Notes under the pieces: generated by a model | What the model saw: the letters and a program-made list of their open reading frames with translations, nothing else | The model's database searches: none | Told to the model about the DNA's origin: nothing | Assembly (NCBI GenBank): GCA_012034805.1 | Contig: JAAUOP010000030.1 | Location: forward strand, 1-41,120 | DNA from: Synechococcales cyanobacterium CRU_2_2 | GTDB lineage: Bacteria; Cyanobacteriota; Cyanobacteriia; PCC-9006; JAAUQQ01 | DNA length: 41,120 nucleotides | Direction of reading: 5' to 3' | Shown here: in pieces, positions 1-8,789 of the stretch | Layout: every line of letters starts with the position of its first letter | How positions within the stretch are numbered: the first letter of the stretch is position 1 | Translations under genes and position numbers: made by a program

Positions 1-49
1 CCTATCCTCGATGCTCCAACACCCGTTCCCAACCCCCCCCCGTACACCC

Positions 50-865
50 ATGAAACTCGCCATCATCTCCTGCATCCACGGCAACTACGAAGCCCTCAAC
101 ACCGTCCTGTCCGACATTGATGACCACAACGCCGATCAAATCTTCTGCCTCGGCGACCTGGTCGGCTACGGCCCCTACCCCAACGCCGTTGTCGAGTTGA
201 TTCGTTCCCTCGACATTCCCACCGTCCAGGGCTGCTGGGACGAAGATATTGTCGATGGCTTAAATGCCTGTGATTGCAGCTACCCTTCACTCCTAGCCGA
301 AAGGCGAGGTAAAGCCGCCCATGTCTGGACCGATGAAAAAATTCATCCCGAAGTTCGTGAGTTCTTGGCACAATTGCCCCTCACCCACAAGTACAAAAAC
401 CTTGCCTTTGTTCATGGCAGCCCCCATAGCCAACACGAATATCTCCTGCCCGAAATGGATGCCTTCACGGCCCTAGAACGGGTCATGGAGATCGGCACAG
501 ACGTTTTGTTTTGTGGCCACACCCATGTGCCCTACGTGCGCGAGCTCCGAGATAGTCAACTCCAGATTCGGGTCAGCACCCCCAATGTTGCCTCTCCAAC
601 TTCCCAGTGTCTCAACTTTCCCCTCAAACGCATCATCAACGCCGGTTCCGTTGGCGAACCCCGCCACGGTCGGCCCAATGCCACCTACGTTCTCTACGAC
701 ACCGACACCGAGCAAACTACCCTGCGCGAAGTGGAGTATGACTATCGCAAAACCTGTGCCGCGATCATTGACCAGGGGCTGCCGCCGATTTTTGCTTGGC
801 GCTTGGCTCAGGGATTGGAATTTGCCGAGCGAGCCGAGGATGCGACCCATGTGTGTGCGCGTTAG
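50..865 (+). CDS. Calcineurin-like metallophosphoesterase (YfcE-type fold) with altered metal site
   Basis: Likely a cytoplasmic phosphodiesterase or phosphatase of the calcineurin-like superfamily, 271 aa; the substrate is unknown. The ATG at 50 is chosen because the family starts directly with the first beta strand (MKLAIIS); an upstream in-frame ATG at 11 would add a proline-rich tail. Visible motifs are ISCIHGN (residues 6-12), LGDLVGYGP (34-42), GCWDED (61-66), VHG (121-123) and CGHTH (155-159). In the family the first motif is normally D-x-H and the third GNH[DE]. Here the Asp is Cys8, and the Asn-His pair is Cys62-Trp63, while His10, Asp36, His122, His157 and His159 are kept. The fold call is secure, but activity and metal preference are uncertain. 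A divergent paralogue follows on the same strand about 100 bp downstream. Confidence 0.85.
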   Translation: MKLAIISCIHGNYEALNTVLSDIDDHNADQIFCLGDLVGYGPYPNAVVELIRSLDIPTVQGCWDEDIVDGLNACDCSYPSLLAERRGKAAHVWTDEKIHPEVREFLAQLPLTHKYKNLAFVHGSPHSQHEYLLPEMDAFTALERVMEIGTDVLFCGHTHVPYVRELRDSQLQIRVSTPNVASPTSQCLNFPLKRIINAGSVGEPRHGRPNATYVLYDTDTEQTTLREVEYDYRKTCAAIIDQGLPPIFAWRLAQGLEFAERAEDATHVCAR

Positions 866-961
866 AGATGTGCGCGATCGAGACTTGGACGATCAGCATC
901 GGCGAGCATCGGCGTCAGTACGAGCATAGGCGTCAGTTAGGGAAAACAAGAAACAAACCGT

Positions 962-1681
962 ATGACCTGGGCAATTTTGAGTGGAATTGAAGGCAATCTG
1001 GCCGCCTATGAAGCGGTTCTAAATGACCTAGAACAGCAACGATCCTCGATCGAGCAGGTGTTTATCCTGGGCGATGTGATTGGCCCTACGCCGCACAATC
1101 TCGAGCTGGTCAACCGGATTCGATCGCCCAAGCCCGGAGCGCTCGTCCCCGCAGTCTGCCAAGGCTGGTGGGAGGAGCAGGCACTGATTCTCTATGCTCT
1201 AGGGCGACGGGAGGAGCCGACGGAATTGGTAGAACGCTACGGCAACCCGATGATTACGACCCTCTGGGAAGCCGTGCCCCGCGAACTAACACCCTGGATT
1301 TCCCAGCTCGAATTTGGCTTTATGGAGCTAGATTGCCTGATGATTCATGGCACGCCTGCGGGGGTGGAAGAGGCGCTGACGCCAGAAACTTCGCCCCTAG
1401 TCATGATCGACCGGCTGCAGCGGGTACAGGCAAATCGAATGTTTTGTGGGCGCTCGGGTCTGTCCTTTTGTTTCGAAATCGAGTCGGGACAGTTGAACAG
1501 TCAACTTCAGACCCTAGACCGCTTAGAAACCCAGCGAGCAGAAACGCAGCAAGCCCAGCGACCCTCGCTCCAGCAGGTGATTGGCGTGGGTTCGGTAGGG
1601 CGATCGCCAACCGAAGCCAGCTATGTATTGTATGAACCCGGTAGCGATCGCCTGCAGTTCAAAACGGTTGACTATTGCTAG
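962..1681 (+). CDS. Metallophosphoesterase-like paralogue, probable pseudoenzyme
   Basis: A 239-aa protein that aligns along its length with the preceding metallophosphoesterase: ILSGIEGN against IISCIHGN, ILGDVIGPTP against CLGDLVGYGP, QGWWEE against QGCWDE, MIHGTP against FVHGSP, and FCGRSG against FCGHTH. Compared with a canonical site it has lost the first Asp (Gly8) and its His (Glu10), the Asn-His pair (Trp69-Trp70), and both His of GHTH (Arg164 and Gly166). Only Asp38 and His129 remain. A normal two-metal centre therefore looks impossible, and I infer a non-catalytic or regulatory partner of the upstream enzyme. The 96-bp gap between the genes holds imperfect repeats of agcatcggcg. Its TAG stop overlaps the stop of the convergent gene in a shared CTAG at 1678-1681. 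Confidence 0.75.
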   Translation: MTWAILSGIEGNLAAYEAVLNDLEQQRSSIEQVFILGDVIGPTPHNLELVNRIRSPKPGALVPAVCQGWWEEQALILYALGRREEPTELVERYGNPMITTLWEAVPRELTPWISQLEFGFMELDCLMIHGTPAGVEEALTPETSPLVMIDRLQRVQANRMFCGRSGLSFCFEIESGQLNSQLQTLDRLETQRAETQQAQRPSLQQVIGVGSVGRSPTEASYVLYEPGSDRLQFKTVDYC

Positions 1682-2411
1682 CGACTGAACATCAGCTCCT
1701 GAGCCAGGGAAATGCCCCAAGCCGCCCCCAAACTCAGCCAAATGGCCAGTTCCAGTTTGGGCCGCGCCGCCAGGGCCGTCAGCCGCTCGGGCCAGGAGAG
1801 CGCTCGCACTTGAGACCACCAGGCTGAAATCTGGCTGGGCCAAAGCTGCGGGCTGTCCTTGGCGCGAAATTTTGTCTGCCAGATGGACTGGAGCAGTGGG
1901 TTGCCGCCAACCTTCGCGTTCAGGGCTAGGTGTAGGGCGATCGCACCCCCATCCCCACCCACGCGATCAAATGAATCGAATACCAAAGGTGATCGAGTTC
2001 TCCCTTCGGTAGCCAGGTGTCATCCATCATCTTACCGCTGAACACCGCCAAGGTCAGGGCGATTAACGTGAGGCTATTGGCCAGCCGCCCCCAGGAGTAC
2101 CAGCCGATGGGTTGATCCAGCTGCGTCAGCTTGGTTAGTGAGTCCGGCTGCAGGAGACGCCGCTGGCCCCGGTGGAAGGCATAGAGTACCAGCGCAGGAA
2201 AGACCAGTAGAGTGTACAAACCAAATGTTCCGTGGATCCCCTCGATCGCCCGGTTATCTGGCAGGGGAAGCTTGCCCCAGCGGCCATCATAGGTGTTGTA
2301 AGTCCAAGCTGCCGTCAGCATCGCGCCCAGCACACCCAGGCCAGTCAGGCCATGCAGAAGGCGCAGCAGCAGCGGTTGGTAGGGTTGCGTGGGCTGGACG
2401 TTTTTTTTCAT
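1678..2411 (-). CDS. Cytochrome-b-like integral membrane protein, interrupted by one frameshift
   Basis: Two minus-strand reading frames form one protein of about 244 aa. The first runs from ATG 2411 to a stop near 1926 and the second finishes at 1678. The join is at a C run (1946-1950, G run on the coding strand). Adding one G gives a continuous reading ...AWVGMGGAIALHLALNA..., whereas as sequenced the frame ends ...GVRSPYT. At least four hydrophobic segments carry spaced histidines (LLHGLTG, IHGTFGL, YAFHRG, YSIHLIAW, IALHLAL). This pattern fits haem-binding cytochrome b561/b6-like membrane proteins, but no partner gene shows its role. ATG 2411 was preferred over a TTG at 2459 because it starts just before the hydrophobic part. 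The family call is moderate; the single protein split by one indel is well supported. Confidence 0.6.
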
Positions 2412-2602
2412 GGCGCTTGCGGGTAAGACTTGATTTGGCCGAAATAACCCTTGATGCAAAGATATAACATTGCAGCCTCCGGAGGTTCAGCGCCAAACGC
2501 AACCAGTCACCCCAGGGTTTCTTGAATTTCGTATTGCGTTTTACCACCCTAGACCCGCCCAAACTGCCAAAGTGCTCTAGAAATAAGCAGGTATCAAGCT
2601 CT

Positions 2603-4834
2603 ATGACCGCTCCAGCTTCCCGGATTATCTACACTTTGACTGACGAAGCGCCTGCCTTGGCGACCTACTCGTTTTTGCCCATTGCCAAGGTGTTTACGGA
2701 TGCAGTCAATGTTGTGCTCGAAACGAGCGACATTTCCCTGGCTGGGCGAATCCTCGCGAATTTCCCGGAGTATCTGAGCGAAGATCAGCAGCAGCCTGAT
2801 GCTTTGGCCCAACTGGGTGAATTCGCGAAAACACCGCAGGCGAACATCATTAAACTGCCCAACATCAGTGCTTCGATTCCGCAACTCACGGCGGCCATTC
2901 GGGAATTACAAGCCCAAGGCTACCCTATTCCTGACTATCCGGCCACCCCCCTAAATCAGGCAGAAGTGTCAATTAAGGCCCGCTATGCCAGGGTACTTGG
3001 GAGTGCGGTCAATCCGGTGCTGCGAGAAGGCAACTCGGATCGGCGGGTCGCGGCGGCGGTGAAGCAGTATGCCCAAAAACACCCCCATGCAGTGGGAGGC
3101 TGGACAGCAGATTCTCGGTCCCACGTTGCGCACATGGAAGCGGGAGATTTCTATGGTACTGAGCAGTCGGTGGTGATCGAGGAAGCGGGGGAGGTCAACA
3201 TTGAACTGGTGGCGACAGATGGTGCCACAACGGTACTCAAGGCTAAAACGGCGGTCTTGGCGGGTGAGGTTATCGATGCGGCGGTCATGAGCGTCAAGGC
3301 GTTGCGTACCTTTTATGCCCAAGCCATTGACGCCGCTAAAACGGAGGATATTTTATTGTCGCTCCATGTCAAAGCGACGATGATGAAGGTTTCTGATCCC
3401 ATTTTGTTTGGCCATGCGGTTAGGCTCTACTACCAAGAGGTTTTTGAGCAGTATGCCGATACCTTGGCCCAGCTCGGCGTCAATCCCAATCATGGCATTG
3501 GCGATCTGTATACCAAAATTCAGACCTTGCCCGAGACGGAGCGAGAAGCGATCGCCGCTGCCCTTGAGGCGACTTACGCCGCGCGCCCCAAACTGGCCAT
3601 GGTTAATTCAGACCAAGGCATTACCAATCTGCATGTTCCCAGCGACGTGATCATTGACGCTTCCATGGCGGCGGCCATTCGCACCTCGGGCAAAATGTGG
3701 GATTCAGATGGCAATCTCCAGGACACTAAGGCGATGATTCCCGATCGCTGCTATGCCACTGTCTATCAAGAAATCATCAGATTTTGCCAAGAAAATGGTG
3801 CATTTAATGTGACGACTATGGGCAGCGTTTCCAACGTTGGCTTAATGGCACAAAAAGCGGAAGAGTATGGTTCCCATGACAAAACCTTTGAGATTCCGGT
3901 CGATGGAAAGGTACGAGTCGTCGATGCTGCTGGGAAAGTTTTGATGGAACATATGGTTGAGACTGGGGATATTTGGCGAATGTGCCAAACCAAGAATTTA
4001 CCGATTCAAGATTGGGTCAAATTGGCTGTAAGTCGCGCTAGAATAACCAGCCTGCCGACGATTTTTTGGCTGGATTTTCAGCGAGCTCATGATGCCAATT
4101 TGATCAAGAAGGTGAATCAATATTTAGCGGATCATGATACCACGGGGCTCGACATCCAAATCTTGTCGCCCGTAGCTGCAATGCGCTTTTCCTGTGAAAA
4201 GATTCGGCTTGGCCAGGACGTTATTTCGGTCACCGGCAATGTGTTGCGAGACTATTTGACCGATCTTTTTCCCATTCTGGAGTTGGGAACGAGTGCAAAA
4301 ATGTTGTCAATCGTGCCGTTACTCGCGGGAGGAGGACTGTTTGAAACCGGTGCGGGGGGCTCTGCGCCGAAGCATGTTCAACAGTTTCTCAAGGAAGGCC
4401 ACTTGCGTTGGGATTCGCTGGGTGAGTTCCTGGCTCTTGCGGTTGCCTTGGAAGATCTGGGTCAAAAAAATAATAATGCCGATGTACTCATTTTGAGCGA
4501 GACACTGAATCAGGCAGCGGGACAATATTTGAATCAGTCTAAGTCGCCCAGCGCTCGAGTTCATGAACTCGACAATCGGGGTAGCCATTTCTATTTGGCG
4601 ATGTATTGGGCGCAGGCATTAGCAGGGCAAGATAAAAATGAGACATTGAAGGCAAAATTTTCGAAGTTAGCGCAGATGTTACAGGAGAATGAAGTGGCGA
4701 TCGTGGCTGAATTGAGCAAGGTCCAGGGGGCTCCAGTCGATATTGGGGGATACTACCATGTTGATGTTGAAAAAACGACCCAGGCCATGCGGCCCAGTGC
4801 TACGCTCAATCGAGCCTTGGCTTCAATATCCTAA
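2603..4834 (+). CDS. icd: NADP-dependent isocitrate dehydrogenase, monomeric type
   Basis: Oxidative decarboxylation of isocitrate to 2-oxoglutarate with NADP, feeding glutamate synthesis and the incomplete cyanobacterial TCA pathway. The 743-aa length and sequence match the monomeric IDH family (about 740 aa), not the roughly 475-aa homodimeric enzyme. Family landmarks include [19 protein letters not shown] at the N-terminus, the [10 protein letters not shown] region, [48 protein letters not shown] and DIGGYYHVD near the C-terminus. The ATG at 2603 is chosen because the family begins here; the 27 upstream in-frame codons look like untranslated sequence. No frame break is seen. A 16-bp direct repeat follows the stop, before the MATE gene. 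Confidence 0.95.
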   Translation: MTAPASRIIYTLTDEAPALATYSFLPIAKVFTDAVNVVLETSDISLAGRILANFPEYLSEDQQQPDALAQLGEFAKTPQANIIKLPNISASIPQLTAAIRELQAQGYPIPDYPATPLNQAEVSIKARYARVLGSAVNPVLREGNSDRRVAAAVKQYAQKHPHAVGGWTADSRSHVAHMEAGDFYGTEQSVVIEEAGEVNIELVATDGATTVLKAKTAVLAGEVIDAAVMSVKALRTFYAQAIDAAKTEDILLSLHVKATMMKVSDPILFGHAVRLYYQEVFEQYADTLAQLGVNPNHGIGDLYTKIQTLPETEREAIAAALEATYAARPKLAMVNSDQGITNLHVPSDVIIDASMAAAIRTSGKMWDSDGNLQDTKAMIPDRCYATVYQEIIRFCQENGAFNVTTMGSVSNVGLMAQKAEEYGSHDKTFEIPVDGKVRVVDAAGKVLMEHMVETGDIWRMCQTKNLPIQDWVKLAVSRARITSLPTIFWLDFQRAHDANLIKKVNQYLADHDTTGLDIQILSPVAAMRFSCEKIRLGQDVISVTGNVLRDYLTDLFPILELGTSAKMLSIVPLLAGGGLFETGAGGSAPKHVQQFLKEGHLRWDSLGEFLALAVALEDLGQKNNNADVLILSETLNQAAGQYLNQSKSPSARVHELDNRGSHFYLAMYWAQALAGQDKNETLKAKFSKLAQMLQENEVAIVAELSKVQGAPVDIGGYYHVDVEKTTQAMRPSATLNRALASIS

Positions 4835-4837
4835 TTT

Positions 4838-4869
4838 GAACCGTCCCAATTCTGAACCGTCCCAATTCT
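4838..4869. repeat. 16-bp direct tandem repeat, two units
   Basis: Two perfect copies of gaaccgtcccaattct (4838-4853 and 4854-4869) lie between the icd stop and the MATE start. This is one of many short tandem duplications in the window and shows no hairpin potential. Confidence 0.9.
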
Positions 4870-4884
4870 GAAATTTTCTAATGA

Positions 4885-6246
4885 ATGCCCAAACTGCCCG
4901 ACTTCAGTGCCCCATTTCTCCAGCTTTCTGCGGCCAACATTCTGTCCAATCTGTTGGTGCCGATGGCGGGGCTGATTGATACGGCTTTTTTAGGCCATCT
5001 CTCAGAAATCCGCCATCTGGGTGGGGTCGCGATCGCAACTGTTCTCTTCAACTACATCTACTGGACTTTTGGCTTCCTGCGCATGGGCACGACGGGTCTC
5101 GTCGCCCAGGCCGTTGGCCAGTCGGAGACCTCGGGCGATCGCGATCAAATCTGGCTATTGCTACTGCGCAATGGGGCGATCGCGCTCCTCGTGGGCTCAC
5201 TCATTTTGATGCTACAACTGCCTTTGCGCGAGCTGGGCTTTGCCCTGCTCAACGCCAGTGCTGAGGTGCGAGCCTCGGGTATCGCTTTTTTTAATGGCTG
5301 TATTTGGGGCGCTCCTGCCACATTGCTCAATTTTACTTTGCTGGGTTGGTTGCTGGGGCGCGCCCAAGGACGGCGGGTGCTGGTGCTGTCGGCGATCGCC
5401 AGTGGTACCAATATCCTCCTTGACTATTGGATGATTGTACAACTGAACTGGGCCAGCTTTGGTGCAGGGCTCGCGACGGCGGCCAGCCAATATGCCATGC
5501 TGGTGGCCGGTTTGGTGTTGCTTTGGGCCGATTTTCAGCGCGAGATGATTCAAGACAGGCTGAAAAGAGCAGCGGCTGGGGAGCGATTCGGACAGCGTCT
5601 TCAGCGATTGCGATCGCAGTTTTGGCACCCGCCTGCCTTTCGCCGTCTGTTCCAACTCAATCGTGACCTTCTGATTCGTACATTTGCGTTGGTCACGGCG
5701 TTTTCTTTGTTCACGAACTTCAGTGCTGCTTTGGGCACTGAAGCCCTCGCGGCCAATTCGCTGCTGTTGCAGGCGGTGTCGCTAGCCGCCTATTTTATTG
5801 ATGGAATTGCCTTTGCAACCGAAACGTTTGCGGGGCGCTTTTGGGCGGCAGGGCAGCCGCAGCAATTGCGATCGCTGCTGGGCTTCGGTCTGGTGCTCAG
5901 TCTGGGTTTGGGGATCGGGTTTGCGATCGCCTTCATCACCTTTCCAGACCTGTTTCGATTGCTGACCGATCACACCAACCTACTCGCCGAAGTACGTCGG
6001 TTCAGCCCCTGGCTGTTGCCTGTGATTGGCCTAGGTTCGATCGCCTATTTTCTAGACGGCTACTTTCTGGGTATCACGGCGGGGCGGGTGCTGCGCCATT
6101 CCTCATTGCTGGCAGTGGGTGTTTTCTTTTTGCCTCTAGCACTGTTGGCACAGCATCAAGAGAGTGCTGCGATGCTATGGATGGCATTGGTGGGGTTAAT
6201 GGCAGGGCGAGCCTTGACGTTGGGCTGGGCTTTGAAAGAAAGCTAG
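4885..6246 (+). CDS. MATE-family multidrug/metabolite exporter (DinF-like)
   Basis: A cytoplasmic-membrane cation-coupled antiporter of the MATE superfamily, DinF-like branch; the substrate is not deducible. The 453 aa show about twelve hydrophobic helices in two halves. The N-terminal signature region contains NILSNLLVPMAGLIDTAFLGH, followed by FLRMGTTGLVAQAVGQ. The start of the second half (ANSLLLQAVSLAAYFIDGIAFATE) mirrors the first, as expected for the pseudo-twofold repeat. The ATG at 4885 is in frame; an ATG at 4881 is out of frame. The gene is 50 bp downstream of icd on the same strand, but a functional link is not evident. Confidence 0.88.
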   Translation: MPKLPDFSAPFLQLSAANILSNLLVPMAGLIDTAFLGHLSEIRHLGGVAIATVLFNYIYWTFGFLRMGTTGLVAQAVGQSETSGDRDQIWLLLLRNGAIALLVGSLILMLQLPLRELGFALLNASAEVRASGIAFFNGCIWGAPATLLNFTLLGWLLGRAQGRRVLVLSAIASGTNILLDYWMIVQLNWASFGAGLATAASQYAMLVAGLVLLWADFQREMIQDRLKRAAAGERFGQRLQRLRSQFWHPPAFRRLFQLNRDLLIRTFALVTAFSLFTNFSAALGTEALAANSLLLQAVSLAAYFIDGIAFATETFAGRFWAAGQPQQLRSLLGFGLVLSLGLGIGFAIAFITFPDLFRLLTDHTNLLAEVRRFSPWLLPVIGLGSIAYFLDGYFLGITAGRVLRHSSLLAVGVFFLPLALLAQHQESAAMLWMALVGLMAGRALTLGWALKES

Positions 6247-6273
6247 GCTGAAGCTGGGTAGAAAATCGGGTGC

Positions 6274-8457
6274 TTAGGCCGTAGGCCAGGTTGCTTGAGA
6301 GACAACCTTGGGGGATTCGAGCAGAAAGTTGAGGTGACGACCGGGTTGCGATCGCAACCCATTTACAGTTCCCTGGTTCCGAACCTGTCCATCCTCCATA
6401 AAAATCACCCAATCGGCTCGCTCAATCACACTGGGGCGGTGGCTGATCATCAGGGTGGTTTTGTTTCGGCGCGATCGCAGCAGTTGCTCCAACATTTCAG
6501 CCTCGCTCATCGGGTCTAGGCTCGCGGTTGATTCGTCCAAAATCAAAATGGGTGGGTCATTGAGAATACCACGCGCAACAGCCAACCGCTGGCGTTGGCC
6601 GCCCGAGAGATTGGCTCCAAATTCGCCCAGGACAGTCTGGTATTTGTCCGGAAGTTGACTGATGAATTGATCTGCGCCGGTAATCTGGCAGGCGTAAACA
6701 ATTTGCTCAAAGGACACCTGCGGCGCGCCCAACCGAAAATTTTCGAGGATGGAGCGGCTCCAAAAATGGGCTTCCTGGGGAACCAGCACGGCCTGCTGAC
6801 GCAAACAGTCCAGTACCAAGTCTTCCAAATTGAAGGCACCAATGCGAATATTGCCCGAAGCATAAGGGTAAAGACCCGCGATCAGCTTCGCCAAAGAGCT
6901 TTTGCCACAGCCCGATCGCCCGATCAGCGCTGTCGTCTTGCCGCCGGGGATCACCAGCGAAAGCTGCTCAAGTAAATTGACCCGACCCGCATGGTGAAAG
7001 GACACACCCGACAACATAATATTGGCGTTGGGCTGGAGCCGCACATAGGCCTTATGCTCACCCGCTTCCGTTTCAGTTTGCGTATCGATCACCTCCGTCA
7101 GTCGTTCGGTTGCAGTTTTCACCCGAAAGAATTCATCCACAAATCCAACGATCGCCCCAATAAAACCAATTACATTGCCACTCATCGCGTTAAATGCCAT
7201 CAGTTGGCCAATACTCAATTCGCGCTGAATCACCAAACTGCTACCAAACCACAGCAGCACAACACTCCCAATCCCGCCTACTAACCCAGAAAAGGTACTG
7301 TTAATGATGCCAATTTGAGTTGTCCCAAACGAGAGTCGGGCCAATCGGCTAAATCGTCCCTGGAGTTCTTCCCAAAATTGATCTTGGGCTGCAGTGGTTT
7401 TAATCGTCAGCGCGCCCTTGAACGTTTCGACTAAAACCCCTTGGTTTTCGGCATCTAAAATTAAGCTACGGCGCACTTTTTGCTGGAGAATTGGCATGAA
7501 AGCGATCGCCGTCGCCATGCTCAATGCCGCTAGCACCAAGGTTACCAGAGTGAGCTGGGGACTATAAAATAGCATCAGCCCTAAGGAAATCAGCGCAATG
7601 AAAAACTGACTCGGTAGCCCGATCACCACCTGAGAAACCAGCTGATTGATCTGCTGAATATCCCCCAAACGACTAATGATTTCACCACTGCGACGAGACT
7701 CATAATAGCTCAGGGGCAACTGCAAGATCTTGCGGCCAAATTCCATCACTAGACCCAACTCGAGACGCTGGGCGAACTGGGCAATCAAATTGGCCTGGAC
7801 GAGACCGAGGAGACTTTTAATGGCTGTCATGGCGATGATGGCGATCGCCACTCCCCGCAACAAATCCACATCGCCCCGAATCAAGACATCGTCGGTCAGA
7901 ATCTGGATTAAGAAGGGCGAGGTCAGTGCCAAAGCCCCAACAAACAAATTGATCAAAAATGACTCAAACAGCGCACCCAAATAGGGCTTAATTCGCCGAA
8001 AGAACCGGGCAAGCCCCTGGCTTTTGTCATCCGGCTGCTCAAAAAAGCGAGCCATATCCGGCTCTAGCAATAGCAATGTACCGTTGCCCCACCCTTCCAT
8101 CAGCTCCGCTTGGGTCAGATAGCGTACGCCAATCGCTGGATCGGAAATCACATAGCGCCGACGTCGTTTGCCGTACAACACGACATAGTGATACCCCTTC
8201 CAGGAAATAATCGCAGGCAGGGGCAGTTCATCCATCCGCTGGAGTACCGCCGCAGAGGCCTTGGCCGAACGGGCATTAAATCCCAGTGCCTCGGCTCCCC
8301 GTCGCAGTCCCAGCAGCGTTGTGCCCTGCTTACCCGTGCCCACCGCATCCCGAATCCGACTAAGGCCGAAGGTTTTGCGGTGATTCTGGGCCACCACGGC
8401 CAGACAGGCGGCACCACAGTCCTCCTCGCTGTGCTGACGAATATGGAGATACTTCAT
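6274..8457 (-). CDS. Peptidase C39-containing ABC transporter (bacteriocin/peptide exporter)
   Basis: An inner-membrane ABC exporter that removes a glycine-ending leader from a peptide and secretes the core. The 727 aa contain, in order: an N-terminal C39 peptidase (about 1-130) with Gln8, catalytic Cys14 in EEDCGAAC, His90 in GYHYVV and Asp106 in SDPAIG; a six-helix membrane domain (about 160-450); and an ATPase domain with Walker A GRSGCGKSS, signature LSGGQRQR, Walker B ILILDEST and an ISHRPS switch histidine. All catalytic positions are present, so it should be a working processing exporter. The ATG at 8457 is preferred to an upstream TTG because C39 domains start just before the Gln-Cys motif. 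It is divergent from an HlyD adaptor gene at 8790, and a GG-leader peptide gene lies at 10887, suggesting one export locus. Confidence 0.92.
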   Translation of the reverse strand: MKYLHIRQHSEEDCGAACLAVVAQNHRKTFGLSRIRDAVGTGKQGTTLLGLRRGAEALGFNARSAKASAAVLQRMDELPLPAIISWKGYHYVVLYGKRRRRYVISDPAIGVRYLTQAELMEGWGNGTLLLLEPDMARFFEQPDDKSQGLARFFRRIKPYLGALFESFLINLFVGALALTSPFLIQILTDDVLIRGDVDLLRGVAIAIIAMTAIKSLLGLVQANLIAQFAQRLELGLVMEFGRKILQLPLSYYESRRSGEIISRLGDIQQINQLVSQVVIGLPSQFFIALISLGLMLFYSPQLTLVTLVLAALSMATAIAFMPILQQKVRRSLILDAENQGVLVETFKGALTIKTTAAQDQFWEELQGRFSRLARLSFGTTQIGIINSTFSGLVGGIGSVVLLWFGSSLVIQRELSIGQLMAFNAMSGNVIGFIGAIVGFVDEFFRVKTATERLTEVIDTQTETEAGEHKAYVRLQPNANIMLSGVSFHHAGRVNLLEQLSLVIPGGKTTALIGRSGCGKSSLAKLIAGLYPYASGNIRIGAFNLEDLVLDCLRQQAVLVPQEAHFWSRSILENFRLGAPQVSFEQIVYACQITGADQFISQLPDKYQTVLGEFGANLSGGQRQRLAVARGILNDPPILILDESTASLDPMSEAEMLEQLLRSRRNKTTLMISHRPSVIERADWVIFMEDGQVRNQGTVNGLRSQPGRHLNFLLESPKVVSQATWPTA

Positions 8458-8789
8458 AGGTGGCAACTGTGTTAAAACAATAAGAATTCAAAATAAGAAA
8501 ACCTAACTTTATCAAGACTTAATAGAGACTTAATTACTTCAATATACTGAGCATTATACCGGGCATTTTTCATCGACTTTGTGTAGGATATCTTACAGTT
8601 AAGTTCAAGGCACAGCCATCAGCGGAGCTTCATCAATGGAGCTTCATCCCACGGTTGTTGTATGAAGCTTGAATGAGTTGCGAAGCCCGAGTGAGTCCGA
8701 TTGCTGCCCCCCGTATTCGATGTTTCTGGGTTGAGTTTGTCGCCAAACGGCTCACGTTTCTATTTTTTTGCACTACCTTTGCACCTCTG
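8458..8789. other. Divergent intergenic region between exporter and adaptor genes
   Basis: 332 bp, AT-rich near 8470-8600, presumably carrying the divergent promoters of the C39 ABC transporter and the HlyD gene. A short motif, ggagcttcatc, occurs twice around 8625-8650. No confident -10/-35 pair, RNA gene or terminator was recognised. In-frame codons upstream of 8790 could extend the HlyD gene to 8673, but they read as non-coding. Confidence 0.4.

Noticed and set aside
1678..1681. Shared CTAG giving overlapping convergent stop codons
   Set aside because: Real, but a chance consequence of the TAG/CTA palindrome in tightly packed convergent genes; not unusual enough for a finding.
1946..1950. 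Programmed ribosomal frameshifting as the cause of the split cytochrome-b-like gene
   Set aside because: No slippery heptamer with downstream structure was recognised, and the same type of run-length loss occurs in five other unrelated genes, which points to a common technical cause.
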